Made by a program: the position numbers and the translations under genes
Shown here: one piece after another, positions 1-11,849 of the stretch
Layout: the number at the start of each line of letters is the position of its first letter
Position numbering within the stretch: the stretch's first letter is position 1
Notes under the pieces: model-generated
Told to the model about the DNA's origin: nothing
Seen by the model: only the letters and a program-made list of their open reading frames with translations
The model's database searches: none
DNA from: Pomphorhynchus laevis
Taxonomy: Eukaryota > Acanthocephala > Palaeacanthocephala > Echinorhynchida > Pomphorhynchidae
Reading direction: 5' to 3'
DNA: 64,000 nt
Assembly: GCA_012934845.2 (NCBI GenBank)
Contig: WNNJ02000511.1
Span: 1 to 64,000 of the forward strand

Positions 1-31
1 ATATAAATTATATTATATATAAAAGTTTGTA

Positions 32-77
32 TACATGGAATTAAGCGTTTTATATATAAAACGCTTAATTCCATGTA
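32..77. repeat. Perfect 46-bp palindrome
   Basis: The two halves are exact reverse complements around a TATATA centre. The right half runs into a PLE-derived reading frame also seen near 59,580-59,620, so the palindrome probably marks the junction of two inverted element copies. Confidence 0.8.
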
Positions 78-840
78 CATATTAGGATTGAATGAAGCGA
101 CACATCGAATTGGCAGAAGTAGTATGGTAAATAATAAACAACTATATTATAATAATCCGGTTAAACGCAAGCCAAGAAGTCATGGCGATAAAAGTAATAA
201 GAAAAATAGACTTAAAAATATTTAAAAAGATTAGTATATATGAACAATTAGAAATATTAAAACAACTTTTAAAAGATAATAAGCTAAAAGATCTTTATGT
301 AAATATAAGAAGTTTTTCTAAAGATATCATTTGTTCAATAAATCATAGATTAATTAACGATTTTGATAGGTTAAGTTGTATAATAGACTGTAATTGTAAT
401 ATAAAGTACTATAATCGGACAATAAATGTTAATAATAACAATAAAAATATACATTAACCATAAACTTCACCGAATGTATGGATAAAATAATTCTAAAAAT
501 TATTTTAAATAATTCTAAAAGTAAAGAAATAATATGATCAGATATAAATAAATATATTCCTAAAATAGCGTGAAAACTGTTACCGCCACTAAGACAAAAA
601 ATATTATAATAAAGAATTGAAATCAATATGTAACAATGATATTAGAAACATTTTAGAAACAGAATGCAATTGCAAAAGTTTAAATTTTTATAAAATAAAA
701 GTACATATATGTACCCATAATCTAGAATTGAAAATAATGAATTAAGGAAAATGCTATCGAAAAGGTATAAATATAGATCAAATAATAACAATAAAATTTA
801 CTTTTTTTAAATATTTACAATTTATAAATCCTTGTTAAAT
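60..840 (+). mobile_element. Naiad-type Penelope-like element fragment (N-terminal half)
   Basis: Translation gives a chain of blocks that recur elsewhere in the window: a YILGLN block (YPLGLN in the 59.6-kb copy), which resembles the end of a GIY-YIG domain; a basic stretch with NPVKRKPRSHGDK; then a block with a CxC motif (DCNC). The part after that resembles the longer frame at 5,266-5,622. From the literature, Naiad PLEs have an N-terminal GIY-YIG nuclease joined to the reverse transcriptase by a short CxC domain, which this order matches. The copy is partial and decayed. Related pieces lie at 2.3, 5.3-6.1, 7.1, 24.2-25.1 and 59.4-61.6 kb. The clade assignment is inference from motif order. 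Confidence 0.6.
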
Positions 841-927
841 ATACAAATTACAATTAGAAAGCATTGAATACACGCATAAATAAAAGAAATAGTTAACCTC
901 TTCGTATAACGTCCATAATCGATAGCG

Positions 928-1704
928 TTAGACTTCCTCCTCTTCGTTATCACTACTTTCAGATAGCGCCTGATCATCTAGAATATCTGAATCAACCGAT
1001 CCACTGACAACTAGCCGGCCTTTTTCCGGTATCATCTGTTTGTTTATAGTGGGCGTGATTATTTGATCTGTTTCACAAAAGTCAGTTAATAATTCTGTTT
1101 CATAATTAAAACTTCCGTCCGATTCATGATTATCACTATTTGCGTTCGATAAACTGTCAGTTAATTCAGAATCAGATAATGTATGTACATCATGTGTCAT
1201 ATAATCGACGGTCTGTTTACTAATTTCGGTTTCTGGCTGTGAGTTTATAGGTAAAGATTCAGGATCATTAGCGTCGTTATTATTTGATGAATTGTCACAT
1301 TGTTGCAGAAAGGTGTCAAAATGTGGCTTAATTTTGCTTGAAAGACTTTGGGGCTTTACTGTGATTGCAGAGCTCAATACTTTTAGTGTGAATTTTCCGT
1401 TTTCTTCTATAAGTGCACAATCTCTGTAGGAACACAATTTATGAGTTCCTGTAAAAACTGACGTATCGACACTGGATCCTGGTATATTAGCTAGCGTGAC
1501 AATTACTTCATTTGTATTGTTAAATTCAATGTATCCAGGAGCGGACTGATCAATTGACGATGGAAGAGAGTCAACTGCCAGATCGAGTGCCTGGAAGGGG
1601 TTCATTCTTCGTGTGGGATTCTCCATTATGGGGTTAGCGATCTCGTAATACGGTCGGTTTAACATATCAATGCTAGATAATATAGCTTTTGAATTTCCTC
1701 TCAT
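928..1704 (-). CDS. ELL-associated factor (EAF)-like transcription elongation cofactor
   Basis: A 258-residue protein with an uninterrupted frame, close to the usual 260-270 residues of animal EAF1/EAF2. Residues about 36-126 follow the EAF N-terminal domain: SLPSSID, EVIVTLANIPGSS (66-78), VFTG (83-86), a DCALI block (95-99), KVLSSAITVK (108-117) and SSKIK (122-126). The C-terminal half is rich in Ser, Asp and Glu and ends in an acidic run, as in the EAF activation region. EAF proteins bind ELL and stimulate RNA polymerase II elongation in the nucleus. I chose the first ATG because it gives the family's N-terminal length; a second Met at residue 27 is possible. The gene has no intron here. 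Its 5' end and upstream flank are duplicated at 12,690-12,917. Family call fairly sure; orthology is inferred. Confidence 0.8.
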   Translation of the reverse strand: MRGNSKAILSSIDMLNRPYYEIANPIMENPTRRMNPFQALDLAVDSLPSSIDQSAPGYIEFNNTNEVIVTLANIPGSSVDTSVFTGTHKLCSYRDCALIEENGKFTLKVLSSAITVKPQSLSSKIKPHFDTFLQQCDNSSNNNDANDPESLPINSQPETEISKQTVDYMTHDVHTLSDSELTDSLSNANSDNHESDGSFNYETELLTDFCETDQIITPTINKQMIPEKGRLVVSGSVDSDILDDQALSESSDNEEEEV

Positions 1705-1802
1705 GAGTGCTATTGATATTCGTTGAAAGAGCCGTGCAGATGCGATGCTGTATGGTATAGATGATCGAATTGCTAAGTATCGGGCGATTCGTCTGATGAA
1801 AT
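1705..1802 (-). promoter_or_regulatory. 5' flank of the EAF-like gene, duplicated elsewhere
   Basis: The roughly 95 bases upstream of the EAF start codon reappear, clearly similar, at about 12,815-12,917 next to a copy of the first 40 codons. Similarity stops near 1,802, so this is probably the 5' UTR and perhaps part of the promoter. No core promoter element is obvious. Confidence 0.4.
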
Positions 1803-2280
1803 TTACAATGTGTTATATATGAATTTAAATTCTTAGTTTGGTATAGCTTATGAGTTTAGATAATATTCATATATAATATAATTCCTATTGGTCAATAATT
1901 AATATGAGTCGATATGTTTAACATTGCCATTTAACGATATCTATCAAATTTAACAATATTTATGACATATTGTGATATTTAATACATAAATGTGATTTAA
2001 TTACAACACAATCATTAATCAATAAGAATATAGTAATTTGTGTGGTTTCATATAGTATGCAAAGTTTATTATAAATTATGAATGAACACGGGTCGGTCGA
2101 TAAAGTGCAGCAACATCAATTTTATAACTGCATCTTTTACTATTAACTCGCTTAACATTATGACAGCTTTTCTCTAAATAGTTATGTTTACTAGATCGAT
2201 TGATCGATCAATCGATCAATCGATCTAGTAAACATAATCATTTTAAATATAAATGATTATGTAAATATATTTTCTTATTT
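1803..2280. other. AT-rich intergenic DNA with a 56-bp palindrome
   Basis: No coding signal seen. At 2,182-2,237 there is a near-perfect 56-bp palindrome built on overlapping ATCGATTGATCGATCA units inside TTATGTTTACTAG arms; it should extrude as a hairpin. It borders a PLE reverse-transcriptase fragment. Confidence 0.6.
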
Positions 2281-2470
2281 AAGATTAATTAATTTTTCTA
2301 ACGATTCTGTAATATCCGCTAAATCTAAATTGGTATAAAGCGTACTAACATCGTACGTATTTATATTTTGAAAATTTATTCCTATTGTATGTTCTAAAAA
2401 TTCTTTTGTAGAATTAATATTAAAATAGTGTTTTACAACAGTATTAATTTCGATTACCCTACAATTAAGT
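2281..2470 (-). mobile_element. PLE reverse transcriptase fragment (motif A region)
   Basis: The minus strand reads about 60 codons including NTYDVSTLYTNLDL, the form of RT motif A seen in PLEs (an aspartate followed by S-x-L-Y-T-N). The following residues (ESLEKLIN) match the start of the RT segment at 24,520 (ESLNILIN), so it belongs to the same family. Confidence 0.6.
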
Positions 2471-4439
2471 GAACAAATTAAGTGAACTCTTTCATCAGTA
2501 TATCAGAAAAGTAAAATCCAATTAAACTTGATGAAAATTAGCGGAAAATATTATTGTATCAATAATAGTTTTAGTATTTCTAACAAAGTACATTTTATCG
2601 GGAATCGAAGTCCACAGGTCAATAATAACTTGACAGTAGAACAAATCAGATCAGATAAGTGATATTTATAATAATTGTTTCTAAACTTAAATCATTACGT
2701 TCATATTTTGCGTTTACATTTTAATCATCATAACTTAACATCTTAACTTCTTTCATCAGTATATCATAAACCTAGGTTTTATCAATAAAACCTAGGTTTT
2801 ATTGAATTTTAATGGTTCCAATATATAATAGGTATAACTTTATTATCTGATTCAATTTTTATACCCGTTTATCAATTATAGAGCAGTGACTTGTACTATT
2901 TATTCCTAAACTTAAATCACTACGTTATTTAAACTTGATATTAAAATATAATACATGAACGATGCTTCATCAAACAAGAACTCAATGTTATTTGGTTTCT
3001 TCGCACACTTTAAAAGTTCGCTATTTTATAGTTTAGCTGATAAAGAATGACATAATGTTTTCCGAAAAGGCTGACCCAAAGAGCAAAATTCTAAGCTAAC
3101 AATTTAAAAATGTTTTGTCGAAAAGCCAAATATTGTTATTGCAAATATTATTGTAAAATATTGTTGTTAGAAATATTACCTGAGCGAAAGAGTTTGTAAA
3201 ATTTCTACATTCTTGAAAAAATGGTTTAGCGCATAAAAACGTTGTTAATTAAGTATTATATAAGCATTTCCGAAAACCTTTTGACGCAAAGTATAAAATT
3301 CCAAGTTTACAATATAAATATCTTGTCAAAAATCCAAAATATTGCTGTAATTAAAGTTAACTGACATGGAAATCTGATAAAATTACATTCGTGTACCAAC
3401 TTATGTTAGTTTTAAAAGGCAATTTTACCCAAACGAGAACAGTTCTCGTGTGAGTAAAATGCCTTTTAAAACTGACATGTAAATATTTGTGACATTTCTA
3501 GATCCTTGAAGAAACAATTTAGTTAAGTGTATAAAAAGCTTCGTTTTTAAAGTGTAAAATATTGTTTTTCATAACCACTTGATGCAAAGTGTAAAATGCT
3601 ATTTCCAATAAAACTTTCCTGTTTAAAAAACCGAAATGTTGTCGTAAGCAACGGAAACAAAGATATTTTGTTACCGTGAGTCTTATTATGACGAAGCATA
3701 CCATAAAATAATCATCAAAAATTCAAATTAATGCTATAAAAATATGATTTTTTGTATCTAAATGCCATTCCCAGAAAAAAAGAAATTGAATATCTTTTTT
3801 ATAAATAATATAAGATAATAAATATATTATTATATTATTAATATAATAATATATTTCTTCTCTTACAATACGTAATAAATAAGTGCTAAGTATATAACAC
3901 GTAATAAACTATATATCTTTACTGTATAATATATACTATATATAATATGTAAAATATATAATATAATTTTACATTATATTATTTATAAAAATAATATTTT
4001 AACTAACCGAGATTAGCGAACGAAATATCGAAGAAATATTCAATTCATTTTTTCTGGGAATGACATTTAGATACAAAAATAATTATTCCCTCCAGAATGT
4101 CTCATTCCGTTTCAAAATAAAAATATGTGTATAAAAATATAGCTTACAAGCCACCATACAAATATGAACTGACACGTATTGTTCCTTTTCAATGTCGTAA
4201 ATTGAATTTTGATCTTAAATTGTTTGACTCGTGGATCAAATAAGATCGGATAACAGAGTAAACGTATTTTATACTATATATAAATTAAAAATAAAGATAA
4301 CTAATAAATAATTATATAAGATTTTCTACAATTTATATTTAAAACAAGTTAAAATTTAATATTAAAATTTAAAATAAAAGTCAATTTTTATAAATTGAAA
4401 AATAACAGATGATGCATAGGAATAATAATAAGCGATAAT
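2471..4439. other. AT-rich non-coding DNA with foldbacks
   Basis: No gene recognised. Several self-complementary elements are visible: a 30-bp palindrome around CCTAGG near 2,768-2,800; a hairpin at 3,409-3,474 with arms beginning AGTTTTAAAAGGCA; and inverted arms at 3,751-3,795 and 4,032-4,077 around an AT-rich centre. The whole stretch looks like decayed repeats. Confidence 0.5.
3751..4077. repeat. Foldback repeat with ~45-bp inverted arms
   Basis: Left arm (TTTGTATCTAAATGCCATTC onward) and right arm (ending GACATTTAGATACAAA) are inverted copies with a few mismatches, separated by about 235 AT-rich bases. The size and structure fit a small foldback or MITE-like element. No target duplication was established. 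Confidence 0.6.
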
Positions 4440-5010
4440 CAGAGTAAAATGTTGTTACCAGGTTTCGACTTCCTATTCCTCGACCAATCATAGCAGTGGA
4501 ACCAAATACATGCTAATGACGTATTTCCCCTGATTAAATTTGATTATTTAGTGTATAGTATTCTATTACAAAGCAAAATGTTTATTATCTATCAGTAAAA
4601 ATTTCCGCTTAATAGTTTAAATTTATTAAAATTTATAAAATTTAAATAATTAAATAATAAAAAATCAATAATTATATATAATAAATGATTGTTATGTAAG
4701 ATTTTATATAATTTATATCAAAATTTAAAATTGAAATTTAAAGTAAAAGTCAATTTTTAATAATTGACTAATAAATAATATGCAATGTATTCGAATAAGG
4801 AATAGAGATCATCAGAAGGAACTGTTATGTTATCATGTTTCAGCTCATATTCCTCGACCAAACATAGCACTGGGCCAAATACATGCAAATGGCGTATTTC
4901 CTTAGGTTAAATTTGATTATCTACTATCATTTTCTAATGCAAAGTATTTTATTTATTATCCATCCATAAAAATTTTCCGCTAGAGAGTTTAAATTTATTT
5001 TAAATAAAAT
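4440..5010 (-). repeat. Two copies of the PLE-linked dispersed repeat
   Basis: On the minus strand, two diverged copies (about 4,440-4,640 and 4,790-5,000) carry the marker order AACTATTAAGCGGAAATTTT, CTAAATAATCAAATTT, GCTATG, a GAAAC word, the CATA(A/G)C arm and a C-rich end before TTGACTTTTATTTTAAATTT. The same order follows the stop codon of the PLE RT at 25,140, which is why I link this repeat to PLE 3' ends or pseudo-LTRs. The two copies here are separated by related A/T-rich tail sequence. Confidence 0.6.
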
Positions 5011-5261
5011 TTTCTTGATTTCTTGACTTCTCCATTATAAGAAATAGAAAAATTTATTAAACTTACTTTAAAATTAGCAGAAAAATATTGTTGTATCAAG
5101 AATGCATAGTTTCAGTATTTCTGACAGAGGTTATATTACCGGGAAAACAAAGTCTATAGGTCAATAATAACTTATCAGTAGAACAAATCAGATCAAATAA
5201 CTGAGTCTACGTATTTTCAGCTTACTAAAGTAAGAATTTGGGTCATCATATAACGAATTGT

Positions 5262-6130
5262 AAATTTAACTTTTATTATTTTTTAATCTATATTTATACC
5301 ACTTTGATAGCATTTTCCTTAATTCACAGTTTTCTATTAATTCTAGATTATGGGTACATATATGTTCATTTATTTTATCAAAATTAAGACTTTTACGATT
5401 GCATTCTGTTTCCATTATGTTTCTAATATTATCGGTACATATTGATTTCAATTCTTTATTATAATTACAAATTTTTCGTCCTAATGGTGGTAGGAGTTTA
5501 TACCTCATTTTAGGAATATATTTACTTAAATCTGACCCTATTATTTCTTTACTTTTAGAATTATTTAAAAGTCCGGCTATATTTATGTTATCTATACATT
5601 TATTAATACATTTATCAAACATTCTAAAATGTTTCTAATATCATCGGTACATATTGATTTCAATTCTTTATTATAATATTTTTTGTCTTAGTGGCGGTAA
5701 CAGTTTTCACGCTATTTTAGGAATATATTTATTTATATCTGATCATATTATTTCTTTAATTTTAGAATTATTTAAAAGTCTACCTGTACTTATATTATCC
5801 ATACATTTAGTTAAGTTTATGGTTAATGTATATTTTTTCTTCGTATTATTAATGTTTTATCCGATTATAGTATTTTATATTACAATAACAGTCTTTTATA
5901 CAACTTAACCGATCATAATCGCTAATTAATCTTTGATTTTTTGAACAAATGATATCTTTAGAAAAACTTCTTATATTTACATAAAGATTTTATAGCTTAT
6001 TATCTCTTATAAGTTGTTTTAATATTTCTAATTGTTCATAAATATACTTTTCTTTTTTAATATTTTTAAGTCTATTTTTCTTATTACTTTTATCGCCATG
6101 ACTTCTTTAATTTCGTTTAACCGGATTATT
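5262..6130 (-). mobile_element. Naiad-type PLE fragment with internal duplication
   Basis: The minus strand carries the same N-terminal blocks as 60-840 (HGDKSNKK, then a region before the RT). A 118-codon open stretch at 5,266-5,622 includes SKSKEIIGSDLSKYIPKM and KLLPPLGRK. A second copy of that block lies immediately upstream at 5,640-5,830, so two partial copies abut head to tail. Such tandem truncated copies are typical of PLE insertions. It is decayed. Confidence 0.6.
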
Positions 6131-6203
6131 ATAACATAGCTATATATTTGTTTTGGTAGGTGTTCAAATCGAGCATATTCTTTAGCCTCCAAACTCTCTT
6201 CAC

Positions 6204-6606
6204 TCCTAGACGGTCATGTGATAGCCGGCAGCCATCGTCAGTAAGATGAACAATCACACGCCGTTTCGGCTGCCTCTGTGACTTTGTAAAAATGCATTTT
6301 CAATATATAGCTAAAATTGTTGGTGGCGTTAGCTCTTACTGATTGAGACGAAACCATTAAGATTACATAGAAAGAATTGATCCGCTCAATCTCGGTTTCT
6401 TACAGTCAATCATCCGAAAGTTTGATCCTCTGGTTGTTAATGATGGTCTGCATTGCAAAATGTATGATGTTAGAGCTAACGCCACCAACAATTTTAGCTA
6501 TATGTCGGAAATAAATTTTCACAATGTCACTGAGGCAGCCGAAACGGCGTGTGATTGTTCATCGTACTGATGATGGCTGCCGCTATCACATGACTGTCTA
6601 GGAGTG
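6204..6606. repeat. Inverted repeat with hammerhead-like words
   Basis: Arms of about 130 bp (6,204-6,335 and 6,470-6,606) are inverted copies around a 130-bp centre. Each arm contains, in its own sense, GGCAGCC directly before GAAAC and, 22 bases after GAAA, CTGATGA (or CTGACGA) followed one base later by GGCTGCC, which is the exact complement of GGCAGCC. In the plus-sense arm the positions are 6,534-6,540, 6,541-6,544, 6,567-6,573 and 6,575-6,581. These are hammerhead core words in a permuted order, but I see no closed helix I between them. Confidence 0.65.
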
Positions 6607-6819
6607 ACGAATATTTGCAGTCTGAAGAATATGATCGATTTAATTTTAGGTAAAATCGAATTTGATATACACCCGCGTTGTTGGATCATTTTAAGATGCT
6701 TTAATATTCGAAAAATCAGTATCCAAAATAGGAAAAAGTACATTTTGTATTTTTTCCTCTTTCGGATATTGATTTTTCAGATATAATAGTTGTGCACGGA
6801 TGTGCTGAGTAGACAACGG

Positions 6820-7010
6820 TCCAGGATTTCTTACGAAATACGGCATTTGTACTAAATGGTGTTGCTTGATAGACTGGACTTCGATTCACGACTTTCAGTC
6901 ACCATGTCACTTTTAGACGACCAATGAGTACCCGGCAACACTCATCAGTAGAATGAAGTACTCACTGGCCGTTTCTTTACATATAGATCACTATGTTTTC
7001 CTCGTGAGGA
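6820..7010 (-). repeat. Diverged relative of the 6.2-6.6 kb arm
   Basis: The minus strand has GAAACGGCCAGTGAGTAC, then TTCATTCTACTGATGAG, closely resembling GAAACGGCGTGTGATTG and TTCATCGTACTGATGAT in the 6.5-kb arm. CCAGTGAGTAC can pair with GTACTCATTGG downstream in an 11-bp stem. The flanks are not coding. Confidence 0.5.
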
Positions 7011-7084
7011 AGCATGAAGAAAACTATATTTAGGGTATGTGTATATATTTGGGTAGGTGTATATTTGGATATATAATGATTTTA

Positions 7085-7330
7085 ATGTCATTTTTTCTTA
7101 TTCATTTTATCGCCATGACTTATCGTCTTGCGTTTATTTTGATTATTATATTATTATAATACAGTTGTTTATTATTTACTATGCCACTTCACCCATTTCA
7201 AGTACCATCTCTCGTTCAATCCTAATTCCAAAAATCTTCTATTTTTAAGAATTTTTGATTTAATACTGACTTTTTAATAATTAATAATTTACAGTCTTTA
7301 ATGTCATGTTCTATTAATCTCGTATGCTTA
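7085..7330 (-). mobile_element. Small Naiad-type PLE fragment
   Basis: The stretch repeats, on the minus strand, the GTCATGGCGATAAAA neighbourhood found at 176-200 and 6,070-6,110, with its upstream AT-rich frame. It is too short and decayed for more than a family link. Confidence 0.4.
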
Positions 7331-8079
7331 TAAATTTTTGTAGGGGATTTATAAAAATACATAATAATTAATTTTTATTCATAAAAATTGATTTTTATTT
7401 TAAATTTCAACTTTATATAAAGTAAATTATACAATTATATAAATGATTATATATTATGGAAAATGATAAATATATTATATCAAATATATATTATTTGATA
7501 AATATATTATTTAAAAAAATAAGAAATGATCAATAAATTAATTTAAAAAATAATTAATATATGATGTAAATAATATATTTTATATGTAAATTATTATATT
7601 TATTATTTATTTATTTAATTTATCATTATTAATTTCATTTAGCTGATCTGATTTATTGAGTACCAATATCCCTTTTCGGTCAGACAAAGCAACTGTATAC
7701 AAGAAAACAAATAGCGATATCGAAAAAAATGAAAGCTAATTGACCTTATTTCTTCAACTCATTATAACAACTGCAGACTAATTCATTAAACTCTCTTTTT
7801 AAAATTGAAAAGTTATAGGAAATGAGCATCTAGAATAAATGTCTTGATAATAAGTGGTTAGAAGACTTTATTGAAATTGATCATTTGGATAATCGATTTC
7901 TGCATTTCACATACGCACAGCCGCTTTAAGAAAACTAAATATGATTAATTACTAGTGGTCAATAACATAATACTATATATCCTTAAATTGAGTGAAACGT
8001 TTAATTAAAAAAATAAATTTAATAATTTCAGTGATACTATTTACCATTACAAAAAGCACAAAGGTTACAAAAATAAAAT
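7331..8079. other. AT-rich intergenic DNA
   Basis: Mostly A/T runs resembling the tail of the PLE-linked repeat (ATTTTTATTTTAAATTT near 7,390). No gene, RNA or clear element seen. Confidence 0.4.
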
Positions 8080-8345
8080 ACATAAATAGCATGTATTTGG
8101 AACCGCTGCAATGTTGTGTCGAGGAATAGCGGCTGAAACCTGATAACATAGAAGTTCCTCCTGATGACCTCTAATCCTTAGTCTGATACATTGTATGTTA
8201 TTTATTGGTCAATTCATAAACAATTATTTTTATTTTAAATTTCAATTATAAATTTTAACTTTATATTAATTATATAAAATCCTTTATAATTATCAGTTAT
8301 TATTAAAATGATTAATTTTTAATCATTTAATTTTTTAAATTATAT
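8080..8345 (+). repeat. PLE-linked dispersed repeat copy
   Basis: It contains CGGCTGAAACCTGATAACAT, CTCCTGATGACCTCTAATCC and ATTTATTGGTCAATTCATAA in the family order. Eight of ten bases of GGAATAGCGG can pair with CCTCTAATCC, preserving the distal stem found in the better copy at 46.7 kb. Confidence 0.65.
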
Positions 8346-9149
8346 TCAGCATTAATTTTTATTAATTAATAGGAGGAAACTAATATTCACGAATGGAATG
8401 AATTTGATATCATTTACATTCTCCTCGAACTAACATAGCGGCGCTAAGACGCTGAATGAGGAATGGACTTGAGCGCGTTCTTAAAAGAACTTGATGGCCG
8501 CAGAACCAAACTTTATAAGTGTCTCAATAGCCAGCGGCACAAATGATTATTGAGTATGGCCAATACAATCGTCTCAAAATAACAATGTACTCCTTGCGCT
8601 GAATGCAGCACAAATTTTTCGAAGTAAAGACTGTTCGGTAGGGCGTAGCATATCTTTATCCGTGTCAAAATTGTAGGGAAGTATCTAGATATTGCCTTGA
8701 AAATAGCGTATCGGCTTACACAGCTAATGACGTTTTGAAAATCTATCTTTACAAGAGCGGATCTCGGTGTCAGATCGTTGCGCAGGAAATTAAGAGTAGC
8801 GTGGACAATTATAATATCGCTAAATTATTTGGTTATATAAATGTGTTTACACATTTTGTGTAAGGGTTCCAAGTTAATTCAAATAACTAACAAATGATAT
8901 TTAGATTTTATTTTTTCGAGCATGATTAGCCAAATATAAATTACGTTAAACATGAACGAATTATTACTTGACAAAAAAGTATAAATATTATACTTTTATA
9001 GTGTTGTAAAACCCGTAAAATAAAAAACTTTATAAATTATATTAAAACATGTGGTATAATAAATTATAGTATAATAAAACCTATAATAAAACATATATTT
9101 TATAGTATAATAAAATATCTTTATAATATAGTATAAGACGTGTTGCGAA
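8346..9149. other. Intergenic DNA, no gene recognised
   Basis: Base composition is less AT-biased at 8,380-8,800, but no long open frame or known motif is seen. From 8,985 to 9,140 short TATAGTATAATAAAA units repeat irregularly. Confidence 0.4.
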
Positions 9150-9353
9150 ATGAAAATTGCTCCCTTGTAAAGACCGCCTAAAAGTACGGGATAAGATGCA
9201 CACGTCCGAGAGGTCGAAGTGATCGTAGATAGCAAGATGGCATTCATACAGGTCTGATGGTATCTGGACTAAACCCAGACAAGACACAAGATAGGGCGAA
9301 ATGGAGGGCTAAATCTCGCATAACCGACCCAGCCTCAAAACTGGACAAAGGCT
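9150..9353 (+). mobile_element. 3' tail of an RTE-like LINE
   Basis: The plus strand reads GLNPDKTQDRAKWRAKSR followed by DPASKLDKG and a stop. The pattern D-R-x-x-W-R-x-x-x-R-x-A/T-D-P near the C-terminus is the familiar end of RTE-type endonuclease/reverse transcriptase proteins. Only the last 40-60 codons remain. Related by motif only. Confidence 0.55.
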
Positions 9354-10719
9354 GAAGAATCAGGAGAAGATAAAAGTATAAGTATTAAGTCATTATAAGT
9401 GCTTCACCTAGAAACTTTGTCAATATTTTCATATCAGGATTTGTTGTGAATTTTAATAATTTGAGTAATCACCATTTGTCCGCACAATTAATTATTATTA
9501 AACTTTCAGTAATTCATTGTGATCATCATAATAATTTGTAACAAACAAATAGGTTAATGAATATATAGTATAATTGCAAATTTTATTTTAGTATATTTTT
9601 AGGGTTCTACCCTTTATCTTTTGAGATAATATATAATTTTTCAGCTCAATCGTTTTAAGATTCTCGCTAAGAAATAACATTGAGAATATTTTGAGGGTTC
9701 AAAACTTCATCGTTTGCAATAAGTTTAGGAGTTTTCCTGCTTAGTCGCTAAGGATTCTAGCATTTGCAGATCGACCTTATTCAGGCTGCAATGTATGATT
9801 TTTATTATGCTCGTCAATTGTTTGATTGTTGCTATTCGTGTATTCTTGTAATACAAAAGACTGCGTTTCGTCATCAGAATAATTTATAAAAAACAAATAG
9901 GTTACTGAATATTTAGTATACGTAAAAAATAATTTCAATATATTGTAGGGTCCTAATAAACCTTATTAGAACCCTTAAAATTTAAATTTATTTCTAAAAC
10001 AATTTTTTGAATTCAATTACCAAATATTGTGAAATGTGTATGATGTCAGATAAATCGATTAATTTACAAATATATTATAAATGAATCAAGATAAAAAAGC
10101 ATAAATTCAAAATCGACGCCAGAATGATGATACCTCTAAGGTTGTGTTCGAATTCACTTCCTCTGAAATTGAGACAAGGTTAGGAACTACTCATATATAG
10201 AGTACACAACTCAACTATTGATAGATGGCTTGGTGGAGTACACAACTCAACTATTGTAGAGTAACTCAACCATTATAGAATACACAACTGAACTATCGAT
10301 AGAAGGGTGGGGATTGCATTATAAAAATGCCATATTTAATTTATTTTAGAGGAAGACCACAGTCGTTGATATTTTAGTGATCATTCAAATAAAAACAGAA
10401 CATCTCAAGCGCCTTCAAAATATTTACGTGAAGTTTTTTCTTCATTTCTTCCAGCTTGGGATACCTTCGAGACGTTTGCAAAGGCTATTAAGAAATATTT
10501 AGAAATTTCAATGCATAAAAAATTATTTTACTTATTAATTAACGGGATACTTAACAACTCCGGCACTGCCAAAATATTTACGTGAATAGGTTTTTCTTCA
10601 TTTCTTCCAGGGCGGGTAACAAGCGATCATCGAAACGTTTGCTGCGGCCATAATTTGAACACTTTTGTTGTTTACTAAATCATATTTTATTTGTAGATAA
10701 TCAGAATAGATAATTAACT
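9354..10719. other. Intergenic DNA with short local duplications
   Basis: No gene found. Around 10,195-10,300 a unit reading ACACAACTCAACTATTG(A) repeats about four times. A 35-40 base segment containing AAAATATTTACGTGAA and TTCTTCATTTCTTCCAG occurs at about 10,415 and again at about 10,567. Both copies end in a pyrimidine run plus CAG that would suit a 3' splice site, but I cannot attach an exon. Confidence 0.4.
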
Positions 10720-11830
10720 GATCGTACTGAATAGCAGGAAACCCGATAACACAAAAGTTATTCCAATTACTTCCAATCTATATTCTAATTCATGGTTATA
10801 ATGAGTTTCTAAAATTTGAATTTCCGTATTTTAATGATGTAATATTAATGGTATAATCTTAAGTTAATGTAATAATGAACAACCTTGATAACATAGCAGT
10901 TCCTTCTGAAGACCTCCAAGCTATGTTGTAGCGAATGTCTATCTATTTTCTACTAATCACTTAATAAAAACAGTATTTTCGCATTCAAACATTTTTATAT
11001 TATATCCGTGTCAATAAAGATATTGTTTCGGATAAATATGTTTTTTACGAACATGTTGGATTTGTGGACAGAGGCCGAAATTTCGGAGAAGAAACGAAAT
11101 TCTGATCTTTATTCTAATACGTGTTTATCTATTATCTATTAATCACTTCATAAAAATTGTATTGTCAGTTTTAATAATTTAATATTAATAATCTAATCTC
11201 ACTTCTAATGTAATAATGGCTGAAACCTGATAACACAATATTTCTTCCTGATTACTTCCAAGCTTTATCCTAATAAGATTATTACAATTGTTAATCAATA
11301 CGATGAGTGTAAGTTAATAAGTTGTATCTATTTTCTATTAATCAGTTCACAAAAATGAAATTCCGCACTTAATTTCATCAAATGAGATACATTATTAACC
11401 TGTATTTTTTCGTTCTTATAATCAAATATTAATAATCTAATCTTACTTATGATGCAATAATCGCCGAAAACTGATAGCACATGTCTTCATGATCAGTTCA
11501 TAAAAACTGTATTTTCGCATTTTAATAATCTAGTATTAATAATATAATCTTACTTCTGATGCAACAATGTCCGAAACCTGATAACACAAAATTTCTTCCT
11601 GATTACTTCCATTTCTTTTTGCAATGCATTGTAATCTATTTTCTATAAATCAGTTCATAATAATGGAATCATTCGCATTTTAATAAGCTAATATTAATAA
11701 TCTAATCTTACTTCTAATGCAACAATGTCCGAAACCTGATTACACAACATTTATTTCTGATTACTTTCAATTCTTATTGTGATAAGTTGTTATCTAATTG
11801 CAATAAGGCTATTACAATTGTTAATCAGTG
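10720..11830 (+). repeat. Satellite block A (~160-170 bp monomers)
   Basis: Degenerate tandem monomers with the order GGCCGAAACCTGATAACACA, TTCTTCCTGATTACTTCCAA, TTTATTCTAATACATG, CTATTAATCAGTTCATAAAA, TTTTAATAATCTAATATT, AATCTAATCTTACTTCTGATG. Adjacent complete copies near 11,573 and 11,730 are about 158 bases apart. Some monomers are shortened. The GAAACCTGATAAC, CCTGAT-AC and TCA(G/A)TTCATAAAAATT parts are shared with the PLE-linked repeat. Confidence 0.75.
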
Positions 11831-11849
11831 TTAAGGGTTTAGCGGTTTT

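Noticed and set aside
10415-10615. Duplicated exon with 3' splice site (TTCTTCATTTCTTCCAG)
   Set aside because: No open frame follows either copy, so I treat it as a plain local duplication.
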